Source of the DNA: Methanoregula sp964409915 | Lineage (GTDB): Archaea > Halobacteriota > Methanomicrobia > Methanomicrobiales > Methanospirillaceae | DNA: 64,000 nt | Direction of reading: 5' to 3' | Assembly: GCA_964409915.1 (NCBI GenBank) | Contig: CAYPEQ010000008.1 | Location: 1 to 64,000 of the forward strand | Made by a program: the position numbers and the translations under genes | Shown: piece after piece, positions 49,198 through 58,316 of the stretch | How the letters are laid out: the number at the start of each line of letters is the position of its first letter | How positions within the stretch are numbered: the first letter of the stretch is position 1 | Notes under the pieces: generated by a model | Told to the model about the DNA's origin: nothing | Seen by the model: the letters and a program-made list of their open reading frames with translations, nothing else | Database searches by the model: none

Positions 49198-50778
49198 TTA
49201 GACAACTTGAGACTTGACCGCAAGAAACACTGGTCCCCGGACATCCACTTTTTTCTTGGTATCTGTAATTGCCCGCATCGCGTACTCCTCAATCCTCAGA
49301 TTGATATCACTGGGATGCTTTGCCATCTTGACCTGCACGAGGGTACCTTTACCACACCAGGCAGCCTGCTCGATTGCTGCAGCTGCAAATGCTGATGAGG
49401 CTTCGAGATACGAGATCCCCGTCGGGACACCCTTAGTACGAACATCCTTCCATTTCTCGGCGTCAGGCACACCGAGAATATTTCCTTCGTGAACAAAGAT
49501 CTCGTTTGCACATGCTGGCCCGCAGAGCTTTGCGTTTGCCTCAGTTTCCTCAACGGTAACTATTACATGCGTGTCATACAGGGTGCCATCCCAGACTTCA
49601 AAGGAACAGGGGCCTTGCTCCGTAGCATGTGCAGACGCGACCTTGGCAATCGCAAGAGCAATGGCCTTTCCTTCTACGGTAACTGGTTCATCCCTGAAAT
49701 GCACGGCACGTGCGATCTCCTGATCGTTTGGAATGTGGGGGAAAAACTGAGGATAAGAAAGCTGCCGGACATCGTTTGAATTATAAGCGATCATCGCGAG
49801 TCGTTCGACACCGAGACCGAGATTCATGACCGGGACACCTATGCTGTATTCGCCAAGGGCAGAGGGAGAGTACATGCCAAAGGTTGCCACTTCCACCCAT
49901 CCATGTACCGGATGTTTTGCATAGACCTCGGTCTGCGAATCCGGCATGTAGTATTTTGAACGCTTGTCATCGGGCTGGAACCGGAAGTCCTCAAACCCGA
50001 ATGCAGACAGGAGTGCTTCGCTTACAGCTTTACCGTCTTCTATAGTGACATCTTCTCCCGCAACTACGCAGGAAGCTGAGTGATAGGTCATGAGCCGGGT
50101 TGGGCCTTCTGCCTGTTCGCGCCGGAAGCAGCGGTCGATTGAGAAAAACCGAATGGGGAGGGGGGTACGTTCCCAGATCGATCCAAGGGTCATGAACCAG
50201 CCACTTGTCATGTGGCTTCTAAGCGTGCTGCGTGATGATTCCGGAACAAGAGATTTGAACTCCGGAAAGACCGAATCGAGAATATGGACGACGTTCCCGT
50301 CATCAGTTTCGAGTACTTTTGCCAGTTCATGCGTCAATTCATCGCCATCGATCTCAGACTTCTTGTAAGCATGGAGCGTTTCGCGGAGTTTCTCCTCGGT
50401 TGGAACTGGCATGTCCTTTTTAAGAATGGTATTTATCTGGTCTAGCTGGGCACGTGATATCCCGACGTTCGGGCGCGGGAGGCCGCCGATATAAAAGACA
50501 CGGTCAAGAACAGCCATCGCTTCAGGGCCGAACTGCCGGTAAATGTCATTTTCTTCGACAATCACCGGGTTCTCACACTCATCGAAACCCATCGAGAGAT
50601 AGATTTCACGTAGCCGATGGATAGTTTCAAAGATCGGATGCGCATTTGCCCGTTTGTAACGAAGTCGGGGATATTTTCCATCACCCCCCGGGGGAGTGAC
50701 AACTGACGGGCCTTCATGCCACGCTTCTTCGAAATTTGTATGGGATTTTCCTTTCCAGTCCTGCGGGTTGAATCTCAT
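49198..50778 (-). CDS. sepS: O-phosphoseryl-tRNA(Cys) synthetase
   Basis: SepS charges tRNA-Cys with O-phosphoserine, the first step of tRNA-dependent cysteine formation in methanogens. The 526-residue class II synthetase has motif 2 (F-R-R-E-Q-A-E-G-P-T-R-L) near 226 and motif 3 (G-L-G-V-E-R-L-A) near 325. Its N-terminus (M-R-F-N-P-Q-D-W-K) is typical of SepS. The partner SepCysS, which turns the product into Cys-tRNA, is not in the window. The gene starts right at the stop of taw1. Confidence 0.96.
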   Translation of the reverse strand: MRFNPQDWKGKSHTNFEEAWHEGPSVVTPPGGDGKYPRLRYKRANAHPIFETIHRLREIYLSMGFDECENPVIVEENDIYRQFGPEAMAVLDRVFYIGGLPRPNVGISRAQLDQINTILKKDMPVPTEEKLRETLHAYKKSEIDGDELTHELAKVLETDDGNVVHILDSVFPEFKSLVPESSRSTLRSHMTSGWFMTLGSIWERTPLPIRFFSIDRCFRREQAEGPTRLMTYHSASCVVAGEDVTIEDGKAVSEALLSAFGFEDFRFQPDDKRSKYYMPDSQTEVYAKHPVHGWVEVATFGMYSPSALGEYSIGVPVMNLGLGVERLAMIAYNSNDVRQLSYPQFFPHIPNDQEIARAVHFRDEPVTVEGKAIALAIAKVASAHATEQGPCSFEVWDGTLYDTHVIVTVEETEANAKLCGPACANEIFVHEGNILGVPDAEKWKDVRTKGVPTGISYLEASSAFAAAAIEQAAWCGKGTLVQVKMAKHPSDINLRIEEYAMRAITDTKKKVDVRGPVFLAVKSQVV

Positions 50779-51684
50779 TTACACACGCTCCAGGCAGATG
50801 ACCCTGCTTAAGGGGTTTTCATCCCGGACTTTATAATCACATGATGAGGCTATCCTTTCTGCAAAGGTCCGAACCTTTTCATGTTCCGGCATGTTGTACC
50901 GTTGCAAACGGTTTCTACTGTATCCCAAATACATGTATCCTTTCACTTCGACAAAGGTCGCCCCTGAATCCTGCAGGAGTTTTGCATACCCTTCCGGGGC
51001 CACGTCATTGAGACCAGCTACGAGCGTGATTCGCACTGCCGATCTTTTCGTTTGAAGATGTGCGAGACTTTCTTTGATACGGTCCCAGAAGTCCTCTGCA
51101 TCACCCACCGGATGGCAGGTTTTCTCATACGTCATGCTATCCGGCGCATCGAGCGAAACATATTGCTGGAATGGCCGGCATCGGGCGAGCACCCCGGGAT
51201 TTGTGCCGTTGCTGACTACGAACGTAGTATAGCCATTCTCATTGAACAGATCGACCAGTTCCGGGAGCCGGCTGTAGAGTGTTGGTTCCCCAGAGAGGGA
51301 GATCGCCACATGTCTGGGGGTGAGCGCTTCCTGCCAGCGTTCCTCAGTAACGGTATTGTCCAGAATAGCGTTGTACCCTGCGAGCGCTTTTTTCTGGAGT
51401 TTTTTTACCCCATCAAGGATTGTCCGGGGTGGGCATTCTTCCTCTTCAGTTACTTCATGCTCGAACGAGCGCCAGCAGAAAAGGCATCGCTGGTTACAGC
51501 GGAGGGTGGGGGTCATCTGGACGCAGCGGTGACTATCAATCCCATAGAACTGGTGCTTATAGCACATCTCTTCGCCTGCAAGGGCCCGCTTGCACCAGAG
51601 GCAGGGCTTAAGGGCGGCAGACGAAGCAGGTGAAAAAAAGAGATAACCCTGTTTTTTCCGGGCATCACATGGTGCGGATGGCAT
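50779..51684 (-). CDS. taw1: tRNA 4-demethylwyosine synthase (Taw1)
   Basis: This radical SAM enzyme makes the tricyclic base imG-14 at G37 of tRNA-Phe from methylguanosine and pyruvate. The 301-residue protein shows the SAM cluster C-N-Q-R-C-L-F-C (C-x3-C-x2-C) near 63-70 and upstream Cys (C26, C40, C53) for the second Fe-S cluster. It also has S-L-S-G-E-P-T near 127. A TTG start nine bases earlier is possible, but ATG 51684 is preferred. The start overlaps the argS 3' end by 20 bases. Confidence 0.93.
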   Translation of the reverse strand: MPSAPCDARKKQGYLFFSPASSAALKPCLWCKRALAGEEMCYKHQFYGIDSHRCVQMTPTLRCNQRCLFCWRSFEHEVTEEEECPPRTILDGVKKLQKKALAGYNAILDNTVTEERWQEALTPRHVAISLSGEPTLYSRLPELVDLFNENGYTTFVVSNGTNPGVLARCRPFQQYVSLDAPDSMTYEKTCHPVGDAEDFWDRIKESLAHLQTKRSAVRITLVAGLNDVAPEGYAKLLQDSGATFVEVKGYMYLGYSRNRLQRYNMPEHEKVRTFAERIASSCDYKVRDENPLSRVICLERV

Positions 51685-53338
51685 CGATCCCAAGGGTCTC
51701 TAGTGACTCCTGTAAAGTGTTTTGTACGGCTTTTACCAACGTGAGCCGCCGCTCTCTAATCTTTCCCTCACTTTTCAAGACCGGTTCATAGTGATAGAAG
51801 GTGTTGAAGGTGTCAGCCAGTTCATGGCTGTACGTGGCAAGGATGTGCGGTCGGAGCTCGGTGACCAATTTCTCAATGACACTGGGGAATTTTGCTATCT
51901 TCTTTGCAAGTGCAATCTCCTGTTCGGTTTCGAGATCGTAACACTCAGTAAAGGTGCCTGCCTTTTCAAGGATGCTGCATGCCCGTGCATGGGCGTATTG
52001 AATGTAGGGGCCGCTCTGGCGTTCAAAGTCCAGAGCCTCTTTCCAGTCAAAGACTGTGCTTTTCTCCGGAGAGATCTTTACGATATCGTACCTGATGCCG
52101 GCCCTTGCAACAGACCCCGCAATACTCCTGCGGGTAGCCTCATCAAGTTCGGGACGCCGTACGGTTACTTCATCAAAAGCACGTTTGGTTACTTCGTCTA
52201 TCAGGTCATCTGCAGATACAAACTTTCCTGCCCGTGTGCTCATCGAACCTTCGGGAAGCGAGACAAACTCGAAATGCACGATATCCGGGGCTTTTTCTCC
52301 TAAAAGCTTCATGGTGCACTGAAGCTGTGCCCCGATCAGCTTGTGATCGGCACCGAGTACATCGATGACACGATCGAAGTGTGCGCTTTTCCAGGTATGG
52401 AATGCGAGGTCACGGGCTGCATAGACTGATGTTCCGTCGCTCCGGCGGATCACGTACTTATTGGTAAATCCGAAATCTGCAAGGTCGAGCGAAAGGAGAG
52501 CATTTTCGTGCCGGGCCTGCGGGAGTTTCTCGATCTGTTCGATGACTCTTTTTGTATCCCCGTTCCTGACAAAGTCGCTTTCCCAGACAAACAGGTCGTG
52601 TTTAACATTGAGGTCTGCCATAGTGACGGCAAAACCATCGAGACATCGGGAGACTTCCCTGCGGAATTTTTTTACTGTGTCCGGGTCCCCGGCTTCCACA
52701 CGCTGCATAAGAGTGTCGACCTGCTGGGTAATGACGGGGTCTTTTTCTATCTCCCGGTTAGCGGCAATATAAACCCGGGCAATGTGAGCGTCCTCTTTTT
52801 CCCCGTTGCGCTGCCCATGTTCGAGATTGTTAAAACCCCAAACAACAATGGCGATCTGACGGCCCATGTCATTGACATAATATTGGACTTCAAGAGGGAA
52901 GCCGGCCTTCCGGAATGCCCGGGCAAGGGTATCTCCGATAATGGAGTTCCTGATATGGCCTACGTGAAGAGGACCGTTGGGATTAGCGCTTGTGTGCTCG
53001 AGGACGACTCGTGTTTCCTTTCTAGGGAGCGATCCGTAGCCTTTCTGCGTTGCCTCCTTGAGCGTAGCACTGACATACATACTCCCAAGGATGAAATTGA
53101 TATACGGTCCCTTGGCCTCGACCCTAATCCCCCTGTCTGTAAGATCCTTGTTGCCTGCAAGTGCTGTTACGATATCCTGGGCAATTTTCACCGGCGCTTG
53201 TTTTTTTGCCTTTGCAAGGGAAAATGCAACCGTTGATGCGAGGTCTGCGTGTTCACCGCCATCGATGAGCTGGATGTCAGTCAAACCCGTGCATTCAATA
53301 AGAGCCTTGTTAATTATAGCCGTCGCATCGAAAACCAT
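51665..53338 (-). CDS. argS: Arginyl-tRNA synthetase
   Basis: ArgS attaches arginine to tRNA-Arg. The 557-residue class I enzyme has the arginine-specific N-terminal domain, H-T-S-A-N-P-N-G-P and H-V-G-H (the HIGH motif) near 115-127. It has the M-S-T-R-A-G motif in place of KMSKS near 370, and an all-helical C-terminal anticodon domain. Its stop lies one base from the aRF1 start (shared position 53338). It ends inside the taw1 gene. Confidence 0.97.
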   Translation of the reverse strand: MVFDATAIINKALIECTGLTDIQLIDGGEHADLASTVAFSLAKAKKQAPVKIAQDIVTALAGNKDLTDRGIRVEAKGPYINFILGSMYVSATLKEATQKGYGSLPRKETRVVLEHTSANPNGPLHVGHIRNSIIGDTLARAFRKAGFPLEVQYYVNDMGRQIAIVVWGFNNLEHGQRNGEKEDAHIARVYIAANREIEKDPVITQQVDTLMQRVEAGDPDTVKKFRREVSRCLDGFAVTMADLNVKHDLFVWESDFVRNGDTKRVIEQIEKLPQARHENALLSLDLADFGFTNKYVIRRSDGTSVYAARDLAFHTWKSAHFDRVIDVLGADHKLIGAQLQCTMKLLGEKAPDIVHFEFVSLPEGSMSTRAGKFVSADDLIDEVTKRAFDEVTVRRPELDEATRRSIAGSVARAGIRYDIVKISPEKSTVFDWKEALDFERQSGPYIQYAHARACSILEKAGTFTECYDLETEQEIALAKKIAKFPSVIEKLVTELRPHILATYSHELADTFNTFYHYEPVLKSEGKIRERRLTLVKAVQNTLQESLETLGIDAIRTM

Positions 53339-54609
53339 CAGTATCCCGTCCTGTACCGGAGAATTGCTGCAATCCCGCCGAATGCAGAGTAAAGGATAGA
53401 ACCCTCCTCGAAATCGTCAGATATCAGCTCTACTTTTGCGCTGGATTGATCGGCAAGTTTTGCAAGTTCGTCGATAATATCAATTTCTTCTTCAAGTACG
53501 AGTGGTGCGGTGCATTTAGGGCATGTGCCGAGGTCGATATCCCTGACCGTTGTTCCCACCGGCATGCTTACGGTTCTTTCATCGGTGTAGTCGCAGCTCT
53601 GGCATTTTATTTTGAGCCGGGACTTCCGTAAGTTTGAAGAAAGGAGGAGTATATCTACTGCTCCGACTTCGAGATTTTTCCGGATGCTATCCTCTCCGTA
53701 AGCAGCGAGCCCGTTATCTTTCACCAGTTCTTTTAAGAACCGATCCATGAAGGATTTCTCTTTAACAACCGCCATGCCTGAAAGAGCGTCTTTTGCGGCA
53801 TCAACAAGTTCTGGCAGGCCGTCTTCGTTAGTATATGCGACATCAAAGAGACCGATGATCTTTTTCTGGACTTCATGGTGGAGGAAATTCCCGTCTTCGA
53901 ATTCTTCTTTTGTCGGGCTCGGGCCACCGATTAAAAGGCCCTTGAACCGCTCGAAGAAGTTCTTTTCCGCTAAAAAGATCGCGCTGGAGCGTTCGCCTAC
54001 TTTTGTGTAGAACTCGTTGATCGCTATCTCACGGAGCCTGCCAAACCGGGCTGCGGATTGGCCTCCTTTACGCTGTTTACCGGGCACGGTTGAGGTTGCC
54101 CCACCCATGGGTTCGATCCGGTTACCGCGCAAAAAGCCCCAGTATGCCTCACGCCGGTCAAGCACCAGAAGTCCGTAGACAAACTTCTCTTCAAGCATCT
54201 GCTTGAGGGGTTCGAGCTCGAAATTCGAGCTGCACCGGTACATATAGAGATTGAGGGGTTCAGGAGGTTCGATTACTGTGCACTGGAGATCGGTGCGATC
54301 TCCATAAAGCTTGACTGTACCACAGAAGACCGCCATCCCTTTTTCCGGTGGACGCTTGTAGTACTTGAGCCGTGATAAGATCGAAGAGATGGCGCTCTGC
54401 ACGTTTGTCCTGGTCTGTTTGCTCTTGATGTTTGCACACTGGCCAAACTCATCTTTGAGCTGGCCCGTTACGTCATATATCTGCTTGTCTGGGGGGATAT
54501 AAAGCGTGATAAGCTCCGTACCGTCCCCTTCCTGAGCTTCCAGTTTCTCTAGTGTTTTTTTGAACTCGTAGCGCTTGCGCGCTTCGTCCATCTCTACGGG
54601 GTCTGTCAT
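53338..54609 (-). CDS. prf1: Peptide chain release factor aRF1
   Basis: aRF1 recognises all three stop codons and releases the protein. The 423-residue protein has the stop-codon-reading N-I-K-S motif at 60-63 and the G-G-Q motif near 184, which enters the peptidyl transferase site. The C-terminal domain has two C-x-x-C pairs (C-Q-S-C and C-P-K-C), a mini-domain typical of archaeal and eukaryotic class I release factors. Its stop overlaps argS by one base. Confidence 0.97.
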   Translation of the reverse strand: MTDPVEMDEARKRYEFKKTLEKLEAQEGDGTELITLYIPPDKQIYDVTGQLKDEFGQCANIKSKQTRTNVQSAISSILSRLKYYKRPPEKGMAVFCGTVKLYGDRTDLQCTVIEPPEPLNLYMYRCSSNFELEPLKQMLEEKFVYGLLVLDRREAYWGFLRGNRIEPMGGATSTVPGKQRKGGQSAARFGRLREIAINEFYTKVGERSSAIFLAEKNFFERFKGLLIGGPSPTKEEFEDGNFLHHEVQKKIIGLFDVAYTNEDGLPELVDAAKDALSGMAVVKEKSFMDRFLKELVKDNGLAAYGEDSIRKNLEVGAVDILLLSSNLRKSRLKIKCQSCDYTDERTVSMPVGTTVRDIDLGTCPKCTAPLVLEEEIDIIDELAKLADQSSAKVELISDDFEEGSILYSAFGGIAAILRYRTGY

Positions 54610-54646
54610 GAGCGGAATTCAGCCTCTGTATAAAGCTAGTACCTAT

Positions 54647-55540
54647 TCACGTTGGTGTGCCATAAATTTGCGCCAAGCGGGCCATGAGCAGGTTGTCGAC
54701 ATCCTGGTCAATTCCATGTCCGCCATTAAATACGGTGAAGTTCTTTGGCTCATTCGCAGTTGCAAAGAGGGCCTGCCCATCGGCAAAGGGAATAATTGGA
54801 TCGGTTGCATTGTGGAACATCCAGACTGGTCGCGGGGAAATGGTCGGCAGATACGTACTTGGTTCAAGCGAGGTAGCGAAACGTATTATGTCTCCTGATC
54901 CTCCCTGTGCAAGTGCCTGCTCTTTGATCCCCCAGTCGGCGGTAGATATTCCGATATACCCGGCAAAATTTTTGTCGACGCCGGCCGCAACTGCCGCATA
55001 TCGGCCTCCGTTACTGCCCCCAACCGCATAGACCGGAACACCGAACCGGGAGGCAAGAATAGCACGTGCCGACGAGATGTCGCAGATGGTCAGGTAATAT
55101 TCAGGCCATTCTTTGTTCTCGAACAGTGCAAAATCCGTATTGGGGTTAAGTGGATAACCGTTTGTCTCCCCACCATATCGTCCCCGATAGTCAAGAAACA
55201 TAAATGCATACCCGTCAGCGGCATACTGAACCATTCTCTCCTCATGCCCGGTTATCTTCTCCCCAGCTCCCGGAAGATACAACAACACCGCCTTTGGCAG
55301 TTTCGGGTAACTCAGGTAGGTGACTACATCACCAGACTGGGTATGGAGGATAATTTTTGACTCGGTGTAGGTATCGTTTGAAAAGAGTACCGTCTCGTTC
55401 GTAGTGACTGGCGCACAGGTAACAGAGAGGATACCGTTATTGTCCACTGAATACGAGGGCGCTGTCGTACTCGAGCAACCGGCACAAAAAGCAAGTACGA
55501 CAAGGCAGGCAATGACTGCAGCAACAATAAATGCGCGCAT
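54647..55540 (-). CDS. Lipoprotein alpha/beta hydrolase
   Basis: The 297-residue protein has a lipoprotein signal with the hydrophobic residues 3-19 and a lipobox ending in A-G-C22. An alpha/beta hydrolase fold follows: G-G-S-N-G-G nucleophile elbow near 173-178, a D-P-I-I-P-F acid near 247 and the G-G-H-G histidine near 274. It should be anchored outside the cytoplasmic membrane. It is probably an esterase or peptidase-like enzyme, but the substrate is unknown. It lies four bases after the NUDIX gene stop. Confidence 0.85.
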   Translation of the reverse strand: MRAFIVAAVIACLVVLAFCAGCSSTTAPSYSVDNNGILSVTCAPVTTNETVLFSNDTYTESKIILHTQSGDVVTYLSYPKLPKAVLLYLPGAGEKITGHEERMVQYAADGYAFMFLDYRGRYGGETNGYPLNPNTDFALFENKEWPEYYLTICDISSARAILASRFGVPVYAVGGSNGGRYAAVAAGVDKNFAGYIGISTADWGIKEQALAQGGSGDIIRFATSLEPSTYLPTISPRPVWMFHNATDPIIPFADGQALFATANEPKNFTVFNGGHGIDQDVDNLLMARLAQIYGTPT

Positions 55541-55543
55541 GCT

Positions 55544-56044
55544 TTATTCCTCCATGCATCGTTGGAAAAGGCAGATTGTTTTTGCATCGCAGATCGTGCC
55601 ATTTGCAATCATTGCGGTTATCTCATCTCTGGTCACATCTATCACTTCAATCACTTCGTCTGCATCTTTTTCAAATTCATGGGAGGGAGAAAGGTCCCTG
55701 GCCTCAAAGAGCCAGATCTTCTCATCGGTAAAACCGGGGGTCGTATAGATAAAACCCCGGGGGATCATAGAGCCTGCCGCAACACCGGCCTCCTCTATGA
55801 GCTCACGGTGTGCCGTGGCAGGCGGATCCTCTCCTTCTTCCATGGTTCCTGCAGGCGCTTCGTATATGTACTGGCCGATTGCGTACCGGTATTGTCGCAG
55901 CAGCTTATACCCGGAAGATGTTATAGGTAATATCGCGACCGCAGCGCTCGGGTGCACGATTACCTTCTCCGCTTCAACTCCATTGGGAAACCGAATATTC
56001 GCTTTTTCTATCCAGAGACGCCTTCCCCGGAATATCTCCATCAT
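55544..56044 (-). CDS. NUDIX hydrolase (ADP-ribose pyrophosphatase-like)
   Basis: The 166-residue protein has the NUDIX box G-x5-E-x7-R-E-x2-E-E-x-G (G-T-M-E-E-G-E-D ... R-E-L-I-E-E-A-G) near 61-83, preceded by a Y-E-A-P-A-G motif. This organisation suits ADP-ribose or similar nucleotide-sugar pyrophosphatases. It overlaps the queC stop by four bases. The location after the queuosine genes may be only an operon tail. Confidence 0.88.
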   Translation of the reverse strand: MMEIFRGRRLWIEKANIRFPNGVEAEKVIVHPSAAVAILPITSSGYKLLRQYRYAIGQYIYEAPAGTMEEGEDPPATAHRELIEEAGVAAGSMIPRGFIYTTPGFTDEKIWLFEARDLSPSHEFEKDADEVIEVIDVTRDEITAMIANGTICDAKTICLFQRCMEE

Positions 56045-56712
56045 TCCACCTCATAGGGGGTCGGATCGGTTATACCGAGCGCTAAAAACGCCTCGCTCCT
56101 GAAATGACAGGATCCGCAGGTACCGCATGCTCTTTCTTCATTCTGGTAACACGACCACGTGTGCTCGTACGGGACCCCAAGTTCTTTTCCAAGCTTAAGG
56201 ATATCCGTTTTGGTCATGTGGATAAACGGCGCAAAAAGTTCTATATGCGTAGTCTCCTTTGTCCCGAGCTCGATTAATTGTCTGAAGGCATCGATGAATG
56301 CCGGCCGGCAGTCGGGATACCCGGAATAGTCGAGTGCCTGCACTCCGATAAAGATTGCGTCTGCATCGCGTGCTTCGGCAAAACTGGTGGCAATGGCAAG
56401 GAGATTTGCATTCCGGAATGGGACATAGGTGTTGGGAACAAGAGTCCGGGCCGGATCAAACTCGTCGACAGGTATTGTTGTGTCAGTAAGACTGCTTGCG
56501 CCGAACTGCCGGAAATACCGGAGATCGATCTCAACAAAATCCAGGCCACCAAGCAGCGCTGCAATTTTCCTGGCGCAGGTTTGTTCCTTTTTTTCTGTGC
56601 GCTGGCCGTAGTTTGCATGAAGAGCGAGAATTTCGTAGCCTTTGCTCTTTGCATAGTACGCAAGAGTTGTAGAGTCCATCCCTCCCGAGAGAAGACAAAC
56701 CGCTTTCATCAT
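56041..56712 (-). CDS. queC: 7-cyano-7-deazaguanine (preQ0) synthase QueC
   Basis: QueC forms preQ0 from carboxy-deazaguanine and ammonia using ATP, here as the archaeosine precursor. The 223-residue protein has the P-loop L-L-S-G-G-M-D-S-T-T-L-A-Y near 7-19 and a C-terminal zinc group C-Y-Q-N-E-E-R-A-C-G-T-C-G-S-C near 189-203. It overlaps queE by four bases and the NUDIX gene by four. Confidence 0.96.
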   Translation of the reverse strand: MMKAVCLLSGGMDSTTLAYYAKSKGYEILALHANYGQRTEKKEQTCARKIAALLGGLDFVEIDLRYFRQFGASSLTDTTIPVDEFDPARTLVPNTYVPFRNANLLAIATSFAEARDADAIFIGVQALDYSGYPDCRPAFIDAFRQLIELGTKETTHIELFAPFIHMTKTDILKLGKELGVPYEHTWSCYQNEERACGTCGSCHFRSEAFLALGITDPTPYEVE

Positions 56713-57317
56713 TTTACTCCGATAATCTTGTGGAGCTGGAGCTGAAACCGCACCTGCAGGTCGTTTTCAAGAATATACCGGATAATAGGCTGGTAATTTG
56801 TGCCGCAGACCGGAGAGAAAAATATTTCTCCGGCAATTGGATAGTTATCGAGTACCTCTTTTGCGTACCGGCAGTCACCCTCGTCCATCACTACAAACTT
56901 AACGCTATCTGTACACCTGATTGTGGAAAGGAGTGAAAGATCGCTTGTCTCACCAGAAGAAGGGCATTTGACATCCATACAGATAGATGCGAATGATTGC
57001 AGATCGGCAAATGCGATCGTTCCGTTGGTCTCTATTTCGATGGCTGTTCCCCGCTTGTACAGAGAAGGAAGAAGGGATAAAAGGGCATCTTTCTGGAGGA
57101 GGGGTTCACCTCCTGTAATACAGACTAGGCGCGGATTCTTCCGCCAGCACTGTTCGAGGATCTCATCGTAGTCGATATCTGTCCCGCCAGATTGGGCGTA
57201 CGCGGTATCGCACCAGCGACAGGAAAGGTTACAGCCTGCAAGCCGGATGAACAGGCAGGGCCTGCCTTGGTTTTTCCCCTCCCCCTGGAGGCTTTCAAAA
57301 ATCTCGACAATCTTCAT
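56709..57317 (-). CDS. queE: 7-carboxy-7-deazaguanine synthase QueE
   Basis: This radical SAM enzyme contracts carboxy-tetrahydropterin to carboxy-deazaguanine. The 202-residue protein starts with M-K-I-V-E-I-F-E-S-L-Q-G-E-G, has the cluster C-N-L-S-C-R-W-C near 29-36 and T-G-G-E-P near 68. The start at 57317 makes a four-base overlap with the queD stop. An upstream start would add seven non-homologous residues. Confidence 0.96.
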   Translation of the reverse strand: MKIVEIFESLQGEGKNQGRPCLFIRLAGCNLSCRWCDTAYAQSGGTDIDYDEILEQCWRKNPRLVCITGGEPLLQKDALLSLLPSLYKRGTAIEIETNGTIAFADLQSFASICMDVKCPSSGETSDLSLLSTIRCTDSVKFVVMDEGDCRYAKEVLDNYPIAGEIFFSPVCGTNYQPIIRYILENDLQVRFQLQLHKIIGVK

Positions 57318-57718
57318 TCTGCGATCTCTGCATAACAATTCGGCGATTCCCAGACACGGATCTTGGTAACATGCGCCTTGATACGCTGCCCTACGCAGAT
57401 ACCATCAAGATTCTCCTTGAAAATTTTGGCGAGCAGTTCGCTTGTAGGATCACCCGGGGTGGTGAGTACATGCTGGAACTTTTCGATACACGGCATCATA
57501 GGATCGTCGTGGTTAAGGATGATCTGGTGGTCGTACTTTCCAATTGCTTCCTTTATGACATTATAATCAAGCAGGATGCCGGTCGTCGCGTCCGGTTCGC
57601 CTTCTATCCAGACTTCTATCTTCCAGCGGTGGCCATGCAGGTTTGCGCACTTCCCCTGGTAATGGAGGAGCCGGTGGCTTGCATCAATCTGGACTTCTTT
57701 GTAAATCGCGACGGTCAT
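57314..57718 (-). CDS. queD: 6-carboxy-5,6,7,8-tetrahydropterin synthase QueD
   Basis: QueD turns dihydroneopterin triphosphate into carboxy-tetrahydropterin, the first step of deazaguanine synthesis. The 134-residue T-fold protein has the zinc histidines in D-A-S-H and H-G-H-R-W, the catalytic Cys in K-C-A-N-L-H, and P-T-S-E-L-L-A near 97. The ATG at 57718 fits the fold. It starts the queD-queE-queC operon, back-to-back with the rps12 operon. Confidence 0.94.
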   Translation of the reverse strand: MTVAIYKEVQIDASHRLLHYQGKCANLHGHRWKIEVWIEGEPDATTGILLDYNVIKEAIGKYDHQIILNHDDPMMPCIEKFQHVLTTPGDPTSELLAKIFKENLDGICVGQRIKAHVTKIRVWESPNCYAEIAE

Positions 57719-57885
57719 TGCCCATAAGTTTGGCGGCATGAAGATATAATCTTATTATGAGTGGGGGATAATAGAATAAGACAGGCTGGTGGATGCCACA
57801 ATTTATAAATCGGTTCCCCGCTTTAGTACATATCTCAATTGTGGGGTATCGACAACCACAAAAACAACTGAAATGAGGCTCTTTA
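57719..57885. promoter_or_regulatory. Divergent promoter region of queDEC and rps12-rps7-fusA
   Basis: On the plus strand A-T-T-T-A-T-A-A-A-T near 57800 is a good TATA box for rps12, and a GAGG ribosome site lies seven bases before the rps12 ATG. On the minus strand a TATA-like run near 57743-57753 would serve queD. No operator motif is obvious. Confidence 0.5.
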
Positions 57886-58314
57886 ATGGGACAGGGTAAA
57901 TTCGCAGCCAGAAAACTGGTTCGGGACTCAAAAAAATTCCGGTGGAGCGACAAGAACTACGCTCGCCGTGAACTCAACCTCGATGTTAAGTCGGATCCGC
58001 TGGAAGGCGCTCCGCAAGCGAGGGGTATCGTGCTGGAGAAAGTCGGTGTCGAGGCAAAACAGCCCAATTCGGCGATCCGGAAATGCGTGCGCGTCCAGCT
58101 CATCAAGAACGGCCGGCAGGTCACCGCTTTTGCGGTTGGCGACGGTGCCATCAACTTTATCGATGAGCACGACGAGGTCGAGATTGAGGGTATTGGTGGA
58201 CGACTGGGCCGGTCTATGGGAGATATTCCTGGTGTCCGGTACGTCGTTACGAGCGTCAACAATGTCTGCCTCCATGAAATGGTCATTGGCAGGAAAGAGA
58301 AACCGCGCAGGTGA
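57886..58314 (+). CDS. rps12: Ribosomal protein S12
   Basis: Small-subunit protein S12 (uS12) sits at the decoding site. The 142-residue archaeal form begins M-G-Q-G-K-F-A-A-R-K-L and has the conserved K-Q-P-N-S-A-I-R-K-C-V-R-V-Q-L core near 59-73. The G-D-I-P-G-V-R-Y region with the methylthiolated Asp position follows near 110-117. It begins the translation operon and overlaps the S7 gene by a few bases. Confidence 0.97.
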   Translation: MGQGKFAARKLVRDSKKFRWSDKNYARRELNLDVKSDPLEGAPQARGIVLEKVGVEAKQPNSAIRKCVRVQLIKNGRQVTAFAVGDGAINFIDEHDEVEIEGIGGRLGRSMGDIPGVRYVVTSVNNVCLHEMVIGRKEKPRR

Positions 58315-58316
58315 TC

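Noticed and set aside
52508..53236. Long reading frame antisense to argS
   Set aside because: It lies entirely within argS and has no ribosome site, promoter or family features.
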